From the NCBI GenBank assembly GCA_021298575.1, contig JAJTFM010000016.1, positions 1 through 64,000 of the forward strand: a stretch of DNA of 64,000 nt, in the 5' to 3' direction. Below are positions 1 through 9,152 of this stretch, one piece after another (positions within the stretch are counted from its first letter, which is position 1; each line of letters opens with the position of its first letter). The notes below the pieces were generated by a model that saw only the letters and a program-made list of their open reading frames with translations, did no database searches and was not told the origin of the DNA. The translations under genes and the position numbers were made by a program. This DNA is from Saprospiraceae bacterium. Lineage in GTDB: Bacteria > Bacteroidota > Bacteroidia > Chitinophagales > Saprospiraceae.

Positions 1-439
1 CAGAAGCGACCAGCGTGGTTCCCAGCCCCCTTTTCTCCTTCGGCATACTTTCGGCCACCAGCGTGATGCCGGCACCCAGTTCGCCGGCCAGTCCGATACC
101 GGCCAGAAACCGGCAAATAGCATACATTTCCACGCTGTAGACAAATCCGTTGAGAATTGTGCCCAGCGAGTACACCGCAATGGAGTAATAAAGTGCCTTC
201 ACGCGGCCCAGCTTGTCGCCCAGAATTCCGGCGCCGATTCCGCCCGCGAACAGTCCGGCCATCTGCCAGTTCTGCAGGGAAAGACTTGCATCCGTGAGCG
301 CCTGGCCACTCAGCCCGAGCTCGGTCAGGCTCTTCACCCTGACCACACCGAACAGCAGCAGATCGAAAGCATCCACAAAGTAACCGAGCGCAGAAACAAT
401 CACCGCCGCACTGAAGAAAGAAGCCGAATCAGTTTTCAT
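1..439 (-). CDS. MFS transporter (partial, runs off the left edge)
   Basis: Read by hand on the minus strand: MKTDSASFFSAAVIVSALGYFVDAFDLLLFGVVRVKSL...GDKLGRVKALYYSIAVYSLGTI...CRFLAGIGLAGELGAGITLVAESMPKEKRG; typical MFS GxLxDrxGRr and GxGlgGE motifs. Confidence 0.8.
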   Translation of the reverse strand, partial: MKTDSASFFSAAVIVSALGYFVDAFDLLLFGVVRVKSLTELGLSGQALTDASLSLQNWQMAGLFAGGIGAGILGDKLGRVKALYYSIAVYSLGTILNGFVYSVEMYAICRFLAGIGLAGELGAGITLVAESMPKEKRGLGTTLVAS

Positions 440-661
440 GGGCGTAAAAATAATGGGGAGGAACGGGTTTTATGCGTGTTTTTGTTCGATTTGCACATCA
501 ATGCCTAATCCCTTTTTTAGGGCATAACTAAGAAACATAATTGACTAAACCATGATTCTTATAACGGCGCTGCCGACAAATCTCGCTCCTGAGGCATAAC
601 ACGCGGTGCTGCTCTTATCATCCCAGTTATCGTTCGCGACAGAAGGCGTTCTAAAGACAAA

Positions 662-1573
662 CTATTCATCACCAAAGTAGTCATTATCTATTTTCTTGAC
701 CTCATAGACTTGTTGTGTAGTACAGCCAAGATTATAATCTATCATCAATTGAGCCAACTGTTCCCCATTAATTCGAACTATTTTGGTTTCATTCTTAGGT
801 ATGTACTCAATTGCATCTTTGGTAAAGTCAGATGTCGTAATGAAAATACCCTTTTTAGCTCCCTGTCCGGCAAGTGCGCCGACAAATTTTTGGAGGTCGG
901 GTCTGCCCACGTTGGTACCTTTCCATTTTTTCGCCTGAATATAGATGATATCGAGGCCGAGTTTGTCTTCGTATATCGTACCATCAATACCCTCGTCTCC
1001 GCTCTTCCCAATTGCTTTTCCGGCGTCTTTAATCGAACCGCCATAACCCATCTTAACCAGTAATTCTACAACCAGGCGCTCGAAAAATGCAGGCGAAAGT
1101 TCGAGAACCTTATTTAGTAATTCGGATGCCAAAGATTTTCTAATTCCTTGATAAGCTAAATCCAGACTTTCTTCCGGGGTCTGATTGCTGTTTCTTTCTG
1201 TTAAATCTTCCTCCAGTTCATTACCGTTACGAGAAGGGCTTTGAAATTCAAGAAAGGACGGAAACTGCCGGAGAAACTTTGTGTCTATTCTGTCAGGATT
1301 TTTGGCTAATGTTTGACGGCCAAGTTCACTAATTACAACAGTTGCACGCCTAGGAGACTCCAATAATCCAGCTTTTTTAAGATAGGTTCTGGCCCAACCA
1401 ACCCTGTTATCGAAGACAGGTTGTACCCCGCTGGTAAGCAGCTCTCTTCGTTCATCATCTGTAACATGGAATTCATCAGCCAGTTTTTCAACAAGACTTC
1501 TGGCGGCATGTTCCTGCCCATCCGCAACAAGTCTCAAAAGGGGAAGCATCAATGTCTGGTAATCTGGTATCAT
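662..1573 (-). CDS. Mrr-like restriction endonuclease (Mrr_N winged helix plus Mrr catalytic domain)
   Basis: N-terminal Mrr_N-like region; C-terminal GDEGIDGTIYEDKLGLDIIYIQAKKW (PD-D/QxK core). Confidence 0.85.
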   Translation of the reverse strand: MIPDYQTLMLPLLRLVADGQEHAARSLVEKLADEFHVTDDERRELLTSGVQPVFDNRVGWARTYLKKAGLLESPRRATVVISELGRQTLAKNPDRIDTKFLRQFPSFLEFQSPSRNGNELEEDLTERNSNQTPEESLDLAYQGIRKSLASELLNKVLELSPAFFERLVVELLVKMGYGGSIKDAGKAIGKSGDEGIDGTIYEDKLGLDIIYIQAKKWKGTNVGRPDLQKFVGALAGQGAKKGIFITTSDFTKDAIEYIPKNETKIVRINGEQLAQLMIDYNLGCTTQQVYEVKKIDNDYFGDE

Positions 1574-1832
1574 ACGTGCTTTTTTAAACAGTTATCATTA
1601 TTCACAAAACAAATCTCTCGTGTGTGAAAACCAACATGCTGACACAAATGTAGCGAAAAACACGGTGTTTTATTATTTTCAGAATATTCAATGTTCAGCC
1701 CCCTAACCACACCCCACAACACCCCCTTGTCCGTTTTTTACAAATTTTCATCGAATATTCAGGCATATCCGCTCCGAAGCCCCGTTACTTTGCTCCGCAA
1801 ACAGCTGTTTCTCACCAAATTCAATTTAAAAG

Positions 1833-2552
1833 ATGAAAAAATTACTCTTTTCCTCCGCGTTTCTCCTCGCAGCGCTCTTCGCACAGGCTCAAAACGCCGA
1901 GGAAATTGTCGCCAAACACCTGAAAGCTATTGGCGCCGATAACTGGTCCAAGGTGAATTCCCTGAAGATGGATGCGAAAATCACTTCCGATGCCATGGCA
2001 GGCATGTCTATCGCCATGAGCTCCACGATCGTGCGCGACAAGGCCGCCCGTATGGAGGTATCTGTGATGGGTATGAACCAGGTCACCGCTATCAACGGCG
2101 AAATGGGCTGGACAACCAACCCGTTCATGGGCCAGACCGATCCGCAGCCACTCACACCCGATCAGGTAGCTTCCATGAAAGACATGCTTGATATTGACGG
2201 CACGCTGCCGGGCTACAAAGACAAGGGCTATACGCTCGAGTATGTAGGCAAAGAAGACGTGGACGGAACCGAAGCCTACAAAATCAAAATCGCAAAGGGC
2301 AAAAAGACGGAATACACGTTCATTGACCCGGAAACATTCTATGAAATCAAACAAATTACCGTAGAAGAAGTGGACGGTGAAAGTGTGGAGTCGGCCTCTG
2401 TTTTCTCCAACCACACCAAAACGGATCTCGGTTTTGTTTACCCCTACACCATGCAGCAGCAAAGCCCCATGGGCCCCGCAACTGTAACCATCACCAGCCT
2501 GCAAATCAACCCGCAAGTTGACAACAAAATCTTCGAAATGCCGAAGAAGTAA
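1833..2552 (+). CDS. outer membrane lipoprotein-sorting protein-like (LolA-fold) secreted protein
   Basis: Signal peptide MKKLLFSSAFLLAALFAQAQ; NAEEIVAKHLKAIGADNWSKVNSLKMDAKI pattern. Confidence 0.7.
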   Translation: MKKLLFSSAFLLAALFAQAQNAEEIVAKHLKAIGADNWSKVNSLKMDAKITSDAMAGMSIAMSSTIVRDKAARMEVSVMGMNQVTAINGEMGWTTNPFMGQTDPQPLTPDQVASMKDMLDIDGTLPGYKDKGYTLEYVGKEDVDGTEAYKIKIAKGKKTEYTFIDPETFYEIKQITVEEVDGESVESASVFSNHTKTDLGFVYPYTMQQQSPMGPATVTITSLQINPQVDNKIFEMPKK

Positions 2553-2567
2553 GCCTTTTTCTGTTAA

Positions 2568-2603
2568 AACGGGCGCCGGTACATGCCGGCGCCCGTTATT
2601 TTT
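2568..2603 (+). terminator. Rho-independent terminator
   Basis: AACGGGCGCCGG-tacatg-CCGGCGCCCGTT followed by ATTTTTT. Confidence 0.85.
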
Positions 2604-2625
2604 TCAGGCTAAATAAATCCAGACT

Positions 2626-5600
2626 ATGAAACACTTTCTTCTCTCTGTACTCCTTTCGTACCTGTCTCTGGCCACTTTCGCCCAGACAAAAGTATCCTCC
2701 TCTACCTACGGAGCCATCGAGGCGCGCAGCATCGGACCGGCCGTCATGGGCGGCCGTATCACGGCTATCGAAGGGGTGAACAAAACACCCAAAATTCTCT
2801 ATGTGGGCACTGCCGGCGGCGGTGTGTGGAAATCAACCACGGCCGGCTTCACTTTCGAACCGATCTTTGAAAAATACCCGCAGAGTGTCGGTGCTATAGC
2901 TATTGACCAGAACAAACCGGAAACGGTGTGGGTAGGTACCGGTGAGTCCAATATGCGCAACAGTGTATCGGTTGGTATGGGTATGTACAAATCCACCGAC
3001 GGCGGCAAAAACTGGAACCGCATCGGACTGGAAAACTCGGAACATATCTCCAAAATCGTTCTGAACCCCAACGATGGCAATGTGGCCTATGTAGCAGTTC
3101 CCGGCAAACTGTGGAGCGACAGTCCCGACCGCGGCTTGTACAAAACCACCGACGGCGGCAAAACATGGGAAAAAATTCTCTACACCGATGAAAAGACCGG
3201 TTGCGCCGATATTATCATGGACCCGCGCAATCCGGATGTGCTGCTCGCGTCTATGTGGCAGTTCCGGCGCACGCCCTACTCTTTTACGTCCGGTGGACCC
3301 GGCAGTGCGCTCTACAAGAGTACGGATGGCGGCAAAAACTGGCGAAAGATCACCAACGGTCTGCCCGAAGGCACTTTCGGCCGTATTGCGCTCGCGCTCG
3401 CTCCGGGAGCACCCGATAATATGCTCGCTATCGTCGAAAGCGAAAAAACAAGTCTCCTGATCTCCTCCGACGCCGGTGAATCGTGGAAATATCAGAGCGC
3501 CAACCCCAATGTAACGGCGCGTCCGTTCTATTTCAGCACACTGGTGGTTGACCCCAAAGATCCCAAACGGGTGTACCGCCCGGCTTTCTCGCTGTCTATC
3601 AGTACAGATGGCGGTTATTCGTTCAGCGAAGCCTCCAATGCAGGCGGATGGGTACACTCAGATCACCACGCACTGTGGATCAATCCCAATACCACCAATC
3701 ACCTTTACCTCGGCACCGATGGCGGTGTCTATATGAGCCTCGATCAGGGGGTTACATGGACGCATCTCAACACGCTCCCGGTTTCCCAGTTCTATCACGT
3801 TCAGGCGGATGAACAGTCGCCATATTATGTCTATGGCGGTCTGCAGGACAACGGATCCTGGAAGGGGCCATCTCAAAGCACGGGCGGCATAGAAAACAAA
3901 GACTGGGAAAGTGTGGGCGGCGGCGACGGATTCTGGGTACAGCCCGACGCGCTCGACCCGAATTTCGTCTTCAGCGAAAGCCAGGGCGGTGAAATTACCT
4001 GCACCAATATCAAAACCAACCAGTCGCAGTTCATACAGCCCCAGCCCCTGCAGGAAGGCGAGAAATACCGCTGGAACTGGAATACCCCCATCGTCAGGGG
4101 CATCAAAAACCCGGGTACCATCTACATGGGCGCCCAGTATCTGTTCAAAACAAGCGACCGCGGCCGCAGCTGGCAGCGTATATCGCCCGACCTGACCACC
4201 AACAATGCTGAAAAGCAGAAACAGGCTCAGAGCGGCGGGGTAACGGTGGACAATACCTCCGCTGAAAACCACTGCACGATTTTCAGTATCGGCCCCTCTC
4301 CGCTGGATGAAAATCTCATTTACGTGGGTACCGACGACGGAAATCTGCAGGTTACCCGCGATGGTGGCAAAAACTGGGAGCTCCTCTCGGGTAATATCTC
4401 CGGTATTCCTGCCGGCACCTGGGTAAGCCGCGTCACACCCGGCCGCTTCAACCGGAATGTGGTATACGCCACCTTCGACAACCACGCCTACGGTGATATG
4501 AAAACGTACGCCGCCAGATCGGAAGACGGTGGTAAAACCTGGACGGTTATCAGTAATGATGCGAACCTGCAAGGGTTTGCTCACGTAATCATAGAGGACC
4601 TGGTAAATCCGGACCTGCTCTTTCTGGGAACGGAAATGGGCCTGTACCTCAGCCACGATGCCGGCAAATCCTGGGTATTATATAAATCCAAAATGCCCGA
4701 ACAGGTGGCCGTCCGCGACCTCGTGATACAGCCGAAAACCAATGATCTCGTCGTCGCCACACACGGCCGCGGTATTTTTATCATTGATGACATTTCTCCA
4801 CTGCGACAGCTCTCCGCCGATTTGCTGCAAAAGGATATCGCCATGCTCCCCACGCGGCCAACGGCAGTCACAAGCGGCCACTACGGACAGGGATTCCCCA
4901 ACACCGACTCTTACGCGGGCCCCAATGCCAGCGAACAGGCCGTGATTCAGTACTACCTCAAGGATCGTATGAGTACCGGCGATGTGACTGTTGATATCCT
5001 CGACGCGTCAGGGAATAAACTGGTTTCTTTCCCTGGAACAAAAAGAAAGGGTATCAATGTCGTACGCTGGGACATGCGTACTGCTCCGCCCAAAATGGCG
5101 AAAGGTGTACTCGTTCAGGGTGAAATGGGTGTTTATGCAGGCTTCATGGGCCGTATGGCAACTCCCGGCAACTACAAGGTGCGCATCACCGCCGGAAAGA
5201 ATGTCGAAGAGGGAACCCTGACGCTGACACCCGATCCGCTGCAGCCAGATCTCGACTACGCTAAGAAGAGTGAAGCCGCCGACCGTATGTTCCGCATGGT
5301 GGAAGATCTCGGATTCCTGGTGGCCCAACTGGATAATCTGCGCGACAGTGTGAATGCACGCGCATCGCTGGTAAAGGACAAAAAGCTGAAAGCAAAACTG
5401 GAAGCGTACAGCGCATCGCTGGAGGAGCACCGCAAAACGCTCACCGAACATATCGAATCAAAAGGTATCACGGGCGAGCAGCGCCTGCGTGCGCGCATCG
5501 GCCGACTGTACGTCTATTCGGTGATGTCCGATGATCTGCCGACACAGTCGGTGATGGAAGGTGCCAATGTAAGAACAGAAGAACTCCGTCAGGCACGCGC

Positions 5601-5763
5601 CAAAGCAGACAATATGTTCGCCAAAGAACTGTCGGACCTGAACGCCGGCCTCCGGAAAGAAAAGCTGAAGCCTGTGAGCGCAATTGATCACAAAGACTGG
5701 GAACGCCAGACATCCGGCGCTCCACAGGAAAAACCCGACCGGCCGTTTTTCTTTGAAAGATGA
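2626..5763 (+). CDS. VPS10/sortilin-like BNR-repeat beta-propeller protein
   Basis: Repeated STDGGKNW / TTDGGKTW Asp-box motifs; signal peptide. Confidence 0.85.
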   Translation: MKHFLLSVLLSYLSLATFAQTKVSSSTYGAIEARSIGPAVMGGRITAIEGVNKTPKILYVGTAGGGVWKSTTAGFTFEPIFEKYPQSVGAIAIDQNKPETVWVGTGESNMRNSVSVGMGMYKSTDGGKNWNRIGLENSEHISKIVLNPNDGNVAYVAVPGKLWSDSPDRGLYKTTDGGKTWEKILYTDEKTGCADIIMDPRNPDVLLASMWQFRRTPYSFTSGGPGSALYKSTDGGKNWRKITNGLPEGTFGRIALALAPGAPDNMLAIVESEKTSLLISSDAGESWKYQSANPNVTARPFYFSTLVVDPKDPKRVYRPAFSLSISTDGGYSFSEASNAGGWVHSDHHALWINPNTTNHLYLGTDGGVYMSLDQGVTWTHLNTLPVSQFYHVQADEQSPYYVYGGLQDNGSWKGPSQSTGGIENKDWESVGGGDGFWVQPDALDPNFVFSESQGGEITCTNIKTNQSQFIQPQPLQEGEKYRWNWNTPIVRGIKNPGTIYMGAQYLFKTSDRGRSWQRISPDLTTNNAEKQKQAQSGGVTVDNTSAENHCTIFSIGPSPLDENLIYVGTDDGNLQVTRDGGKNWELLSGNISGIPAGTWVSRVTPGRFNRNVVYATFDNHAYGDMKTYAARSEDGGKTWTVISNDANLQGFAHVIIEDLVNPDLLFLGTEMGLYLSHDAGKSWVLYKSKMPEQVAVRDLVIQPKTNDLVVATHGRGIFIIDDISPLRQLSADLLQKDIAMLPTRPTAVTSGHYGQGFPNTDSYAGPNASEQAVIQYYLKDRMSTGDVTVDILDASGNKLVSFPGTKRKGINVVRWDMRTAPPKMAKGVLVQGEMGVYAGFMGRMATPGNYKVRITAGKNVEEGTLTLTPDPLQPDLDYAKKSEAADRMFRMVEDLGFLVAQLDNLRDSVNARASLVKDKKLKAKLEAYSASLEEHRKTLTEHIESKGITGEQRLRARIGRLYVYSVMSDDLPTQSVMEGANVRTEELRQARAKADNMFAKELSDLNAGLRKEKLKPVSAIDHKDWERQTSGAPQEKPDRPFFFER

Positions 5764-5773
5764 GCCGTAAATC

Positions 5774-5938
5774 AGGGTGTGTCTGAAAAATACCGGCGAG
5801 GTCGAAAACAGCAGATTTTGGGTTCTGGACAAAGGTGCTTTTGAGGGTAATATCGGGTTATATTGCCCGAAAAAGACCTGCCGGACAGGTTCCAAAAGAT
5901 GCGTTTTCGGGCCGGCATGTATTTTTCAGACACACCCT
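5774..5938. mobile_element. MITE-like element with 20-bp perfect terminal inverted repeats
   Basis: AGGGTGTGTCTGAAAAATAC (5774-5793) and its exact reverse complement GTATTTTTCAGACACACCCT (5919-5938); no convincing coding content. Confidence 0.7.
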
Positions 5939-5981
5939 AATCTTCGGTTTTCACCAGATTGCTTCGATTAACCTGGTTTGA

Positions 5982-6078
5982 TTTAACCGCAGAGGTGCGC
6001 AGAGGTAACCGCAGAGTAGCGCAAAGTACATTTCTCTGCGTAACTCTGCGGCGTACTCAGCGAAACTCTGCGGTTAAA
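5982..6078. repeat. CGCAGAG-rich imperfect palindromic intergenic repeat
   Basis: TTTAACCGCAGAG (5982-5994) pairs with CTCTGCGGTTAAA (6066-6078); internal GCAGAG / CTCTGCG units. Confidence 0.7.
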
Positions 6079-6163
6079 CAAAACTGGTTCATAGCCCTAT
6101 AATTTTCGGTAAAGGTCTTCATACCGAAAAACGAGGCAAGATGCAGTAACAAAAAATCAGCTC

Positions 6164-6694
6164 TCAACCCTGGTGAGACAAAATATCACGCATTATTTGT
6201 AAAAACTCCTGCTCACTGAAGCGGTGTCCCATATCAGGATAGACGCACGTATTTTCTTCCAGAGCAAACAGCGTGTTGTATTGTACATCAACCCGGTCGT
6301 CGAGTAATCCCTGGTATAGAAATACGTCCGGATTCTTCGAAAGAACATGGTTCCTGCTGTATTGATCGATCATATCCGTCCGGCCGTTTTCAAGAAATTC
6401 CTGCGCCTTGGGTTCAGGGTTATTGCCCAGAATTTTGACAAGGTCCATCGCCGGGTTAATCAAATGCAATCGCCGTATCTGATCCGGAAAAATTGTTTTC
6501 AGCGTCAAAGCGTAAAATCCACCAGTCGAATGACCTGTGATATCAACGTGATTCGGGTGTTGCCGGATGATTTCTCCCAGCTGGCTTATGTCTTTGGCAT
6601 AGTCGTTTTCAATGACGTAATATACATCAACAGACTGATTGTTGGAAATAAACGCTTTGGGAGTGGAGTTAAACCCCGAGATATAGAGTAGCAT
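6164..6694 (-). CDS. alpha/beta-hydrolase (YqiA-like esterase)
   Basis: MLLYISGFNSTPKA...DITGHSTGGFYALTL (GxSxGG nucleophile elbow). Confidence 0.7.
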   Translation of the reverse strand: MLLYISGFNSTPKAFISNNQSVDVYYVIENDYAKDISQLGEIIRQHPNHVDITGHSTGGFYALTLKTIFPDQIRRLHLINPAMDLVKILGNNPEPKAQEFLENGRTDMIDQYSRNHVLSKNPDVFLYQGLLDDRVDVQYNTLFALEENTCVYPDMGHRFSEQEFLQIMRDILSHQG

Positions 6695-6842
6695 CTTCTT
6701 TTTTGGTTTAAAGATAGAAAAAGGAAATGAAATTGTCTGACGACGAATAATTTCCCTGAAATTGATTCATACAGCCCGGGCAGTTGTTATGTAACGCTGC
6801 AACAACTTATTCCGGATATATTTGCGCAATATTTCAGCTCCC

Positions 6843-9072
6843 ATGCGCATCGCTATTCTTCTCTTCCTGCCCGCTCTCCTGGCCGCCCAGTCGCCCGAAA
6901 TCACACTCACGCAGAATCTGGTGATCAGCCAGTCGTGTACGGTGAAAAAGGAACGATATGTGCTGAAAGCCGATGCACAGAACTACCTGTTACCCACAGA
7001 AACAGGTGCTGTCACCCCGGTTATAACCATCGAAGGCGATGGCATTACCGTTGATTTTAACAACGCCGAACTGGTCAGTACAGCAGCTGCCGACCGGCCG
7101 GATCTGTTCACCGGACTGGCCATACGCATCAAGGGGAAATTCGTTACCCTGAAAAATGCCAGCGTCAGGGGCTTCAAAATTGCCCTGCTGGCAGAAAATG
7201 CAGCGTCTCTCCGGCTCGAAAACTGCGAGTTTTCCTACAACTACCGGCCCAGACTTCATTCCATCCGCGAACGGGAGGATTTCTCCGACTGGCTGAGCTA
7301 TCACCAGAACGAAAAGGATGAATGGATGCGCTACGGCGCCGCTTTTTACCTAAAAAACTGCTCAAATGTGACCGTCAAGGGATGTAAAGCCACCGGCTGC
7401 CAGAATGCCCTGCTCATGACGGGTTGTAATGATGCCGTCGTTTACAACAACTTCTTTCACTACAATTCCGGACTCGGAGTAGGCCTGTACCGCAGCAGCA
7501 GAAACAAAATCATGCACAATTTCCTCGACTGGAATGTACGCGGCTACTCACACGGTTTCTATGAGCGCGGACAGGACTCGGCCGGTATCCTGCTCTATGA
7601 ACAAAGTAGCAATAATCTCATCGCCTTCAATTCAGTCACACATTCCGGCGACGGACTGTTCCTGTGGGCCGGACAAACCACTATGGATACCGGCGAAGGC
7701 GGCTGCAACGACAACCTTATTTACGGGAACGACTTCAGTTATGCACCCACCAACGGCGTAGAGGTTACTTTCTCCAGAAATACCATTCAGGGCAATATGA
7801 TACAGGAATGTACCAACGGTATCTGGGGTGGGTACAGCTATCAGTCCAAAATAATGGGTAACCTCATCGCCAAATGCAAAACAGGTATTGCCATAGAACA
7901 CGGACAAAACGACACTATCGCCAGAAATCTGTTCATGGACGACTCAACGGGCATCCATATCTGGGCGCGGGAATCACAACCTGCCGACTGGGGCTACGCC
8001 CAAAAAAGAGATGTGCGCAGCCGCGACTGGATTATTGACCGGAACGTATTCCTGGGTGTAAGAAAACCTCTGAAAATTGCCAATTCCGAAACGGTAGCTG
8101 TTAACGGAGAAAATCTGTTCCACGATTTTGAGCAGTTACTGGTCGTACCCAAACCCAACAAATCACTGAAATTCTTCCGGAATGATGTTTACGGCTCGCT
8201 CGACGATCTGAATAAAGTCTGGAAGGATCCGCTGCTGAGTTCTTTCAGAACGGTCAATTTCTCTCATGAAGGCTCGCCGGAAAATCCGTACGCCCCGCTC
8301 GATATACCCCTCGTGGAGCTCCGCGAACCCGACAGTCTGCCCGACGGTATGCTCGCGGAACTGCCCGCAGAATTCCCGCGCGGCCGGCAGTTTATTATCA
8401 TGGATGAATGGGGTCCCTTCGATTTCCGCAGACCGGTAGCTGTACTCGACACCATTTCCGGCAACAGATACTCCTTCGTGCTGATGGGCCCTTCGGGCAG
8501 CTGGAAGATAACGGATATGAATGGTGTCAAAAACGTGAGCGCCCGCGAAGGAACCGTACCTGATGCCCTGATTGTAGAAAAAGACCCGGCTTCAGATTTT
8601 ATCGAACTCCGGTTTGACTATATCTGTCCGGAAGCTGTTACCAGTACATTCGGCGAAAATATTCCAGCCGGGAGGCCCTATCAGTTCGGATTCAGGCGCA
8701 TCGAAAAGAAATTTGACTGGAAGGTGCAGTTCTTTAATTACGAAGGCGACACGCCTCCTCAAAACTATTCCGGACTGAAGCCAGCCGCGGAAAAACAAGT
8801 AAACGACCTGTACTTCGCCTGGTGGGACAAGCCGGCAGAAGGCGTAAATGAAGATCGTTTCACCACGGTCAGTACTACCGAATTTACAATTCCTCCGCTC
8901 AGACGACGGGGTCCGCCTCTATCTCGACGGCAAACTGCTCGTGGAGAACTGGGATATTCACGAGCCGGAAACCGACGAGATAAAGGTCAGACTGGGTGGA
9001 AAACATACTATTCGCATCGAACACTTCGATGCGGGCGGATTTGGGACGTTGGGCTGGCGACTGAAAAGGTAA
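6843..9072 (+). pseudogene. right-handed parallel beta-helix repeat protein with a C-terminal PA14 domain, frameshifted near 8.89 kb
   Basis: Frame 6822-9110 encodes NosD-like beta-helix repeats. The PA14 sequence RSDDGVRLYLDGKLLVENWDIHEPETDEIKVRLGGKHTIRIEHFDAGGFGTLGWRLKR continues in another frame (8848-9072). Confidence 0.6.
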
Positions 9073-9089
9073 TTTTATTACCTTTTCCA

Positions 9090-9152
9090 GATTTCCGATC
9101 AGATTTTTGATTCAGGATTTTCAATGTTGAATCAAAAATCTGACCGGAAATC
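9090..9152. terminator. long hairpin between convergent genes (probable bidirectional terminator)
   Basis: GATTTCCGATCAGATTTTTGATTC (9090-9113) / GAATCAAAAATCTGACCGGAAATC (9129-9152), 23 of 24 paired; overlaps the ileS stop codon. Confidence 0.65.

Noticed and set aside
2990-3350. Recurrent ACCGACGGCGGCAAAACTGG strings as a possible DNA repeat array
   Set aside because: These are codons of the STDGGKNW BNR/Asp-box motifs within the propeller gene and are irregularly spaced.
3658-4656. Long antisense ORFs (also 2833-3657, 1842-2516, 10843-11568, 57380-58549, 33271-34176)
   Set aside because: They lie opposite well-supported coding genes, have low-complexity or atypical compositions and no recognisable motifs.
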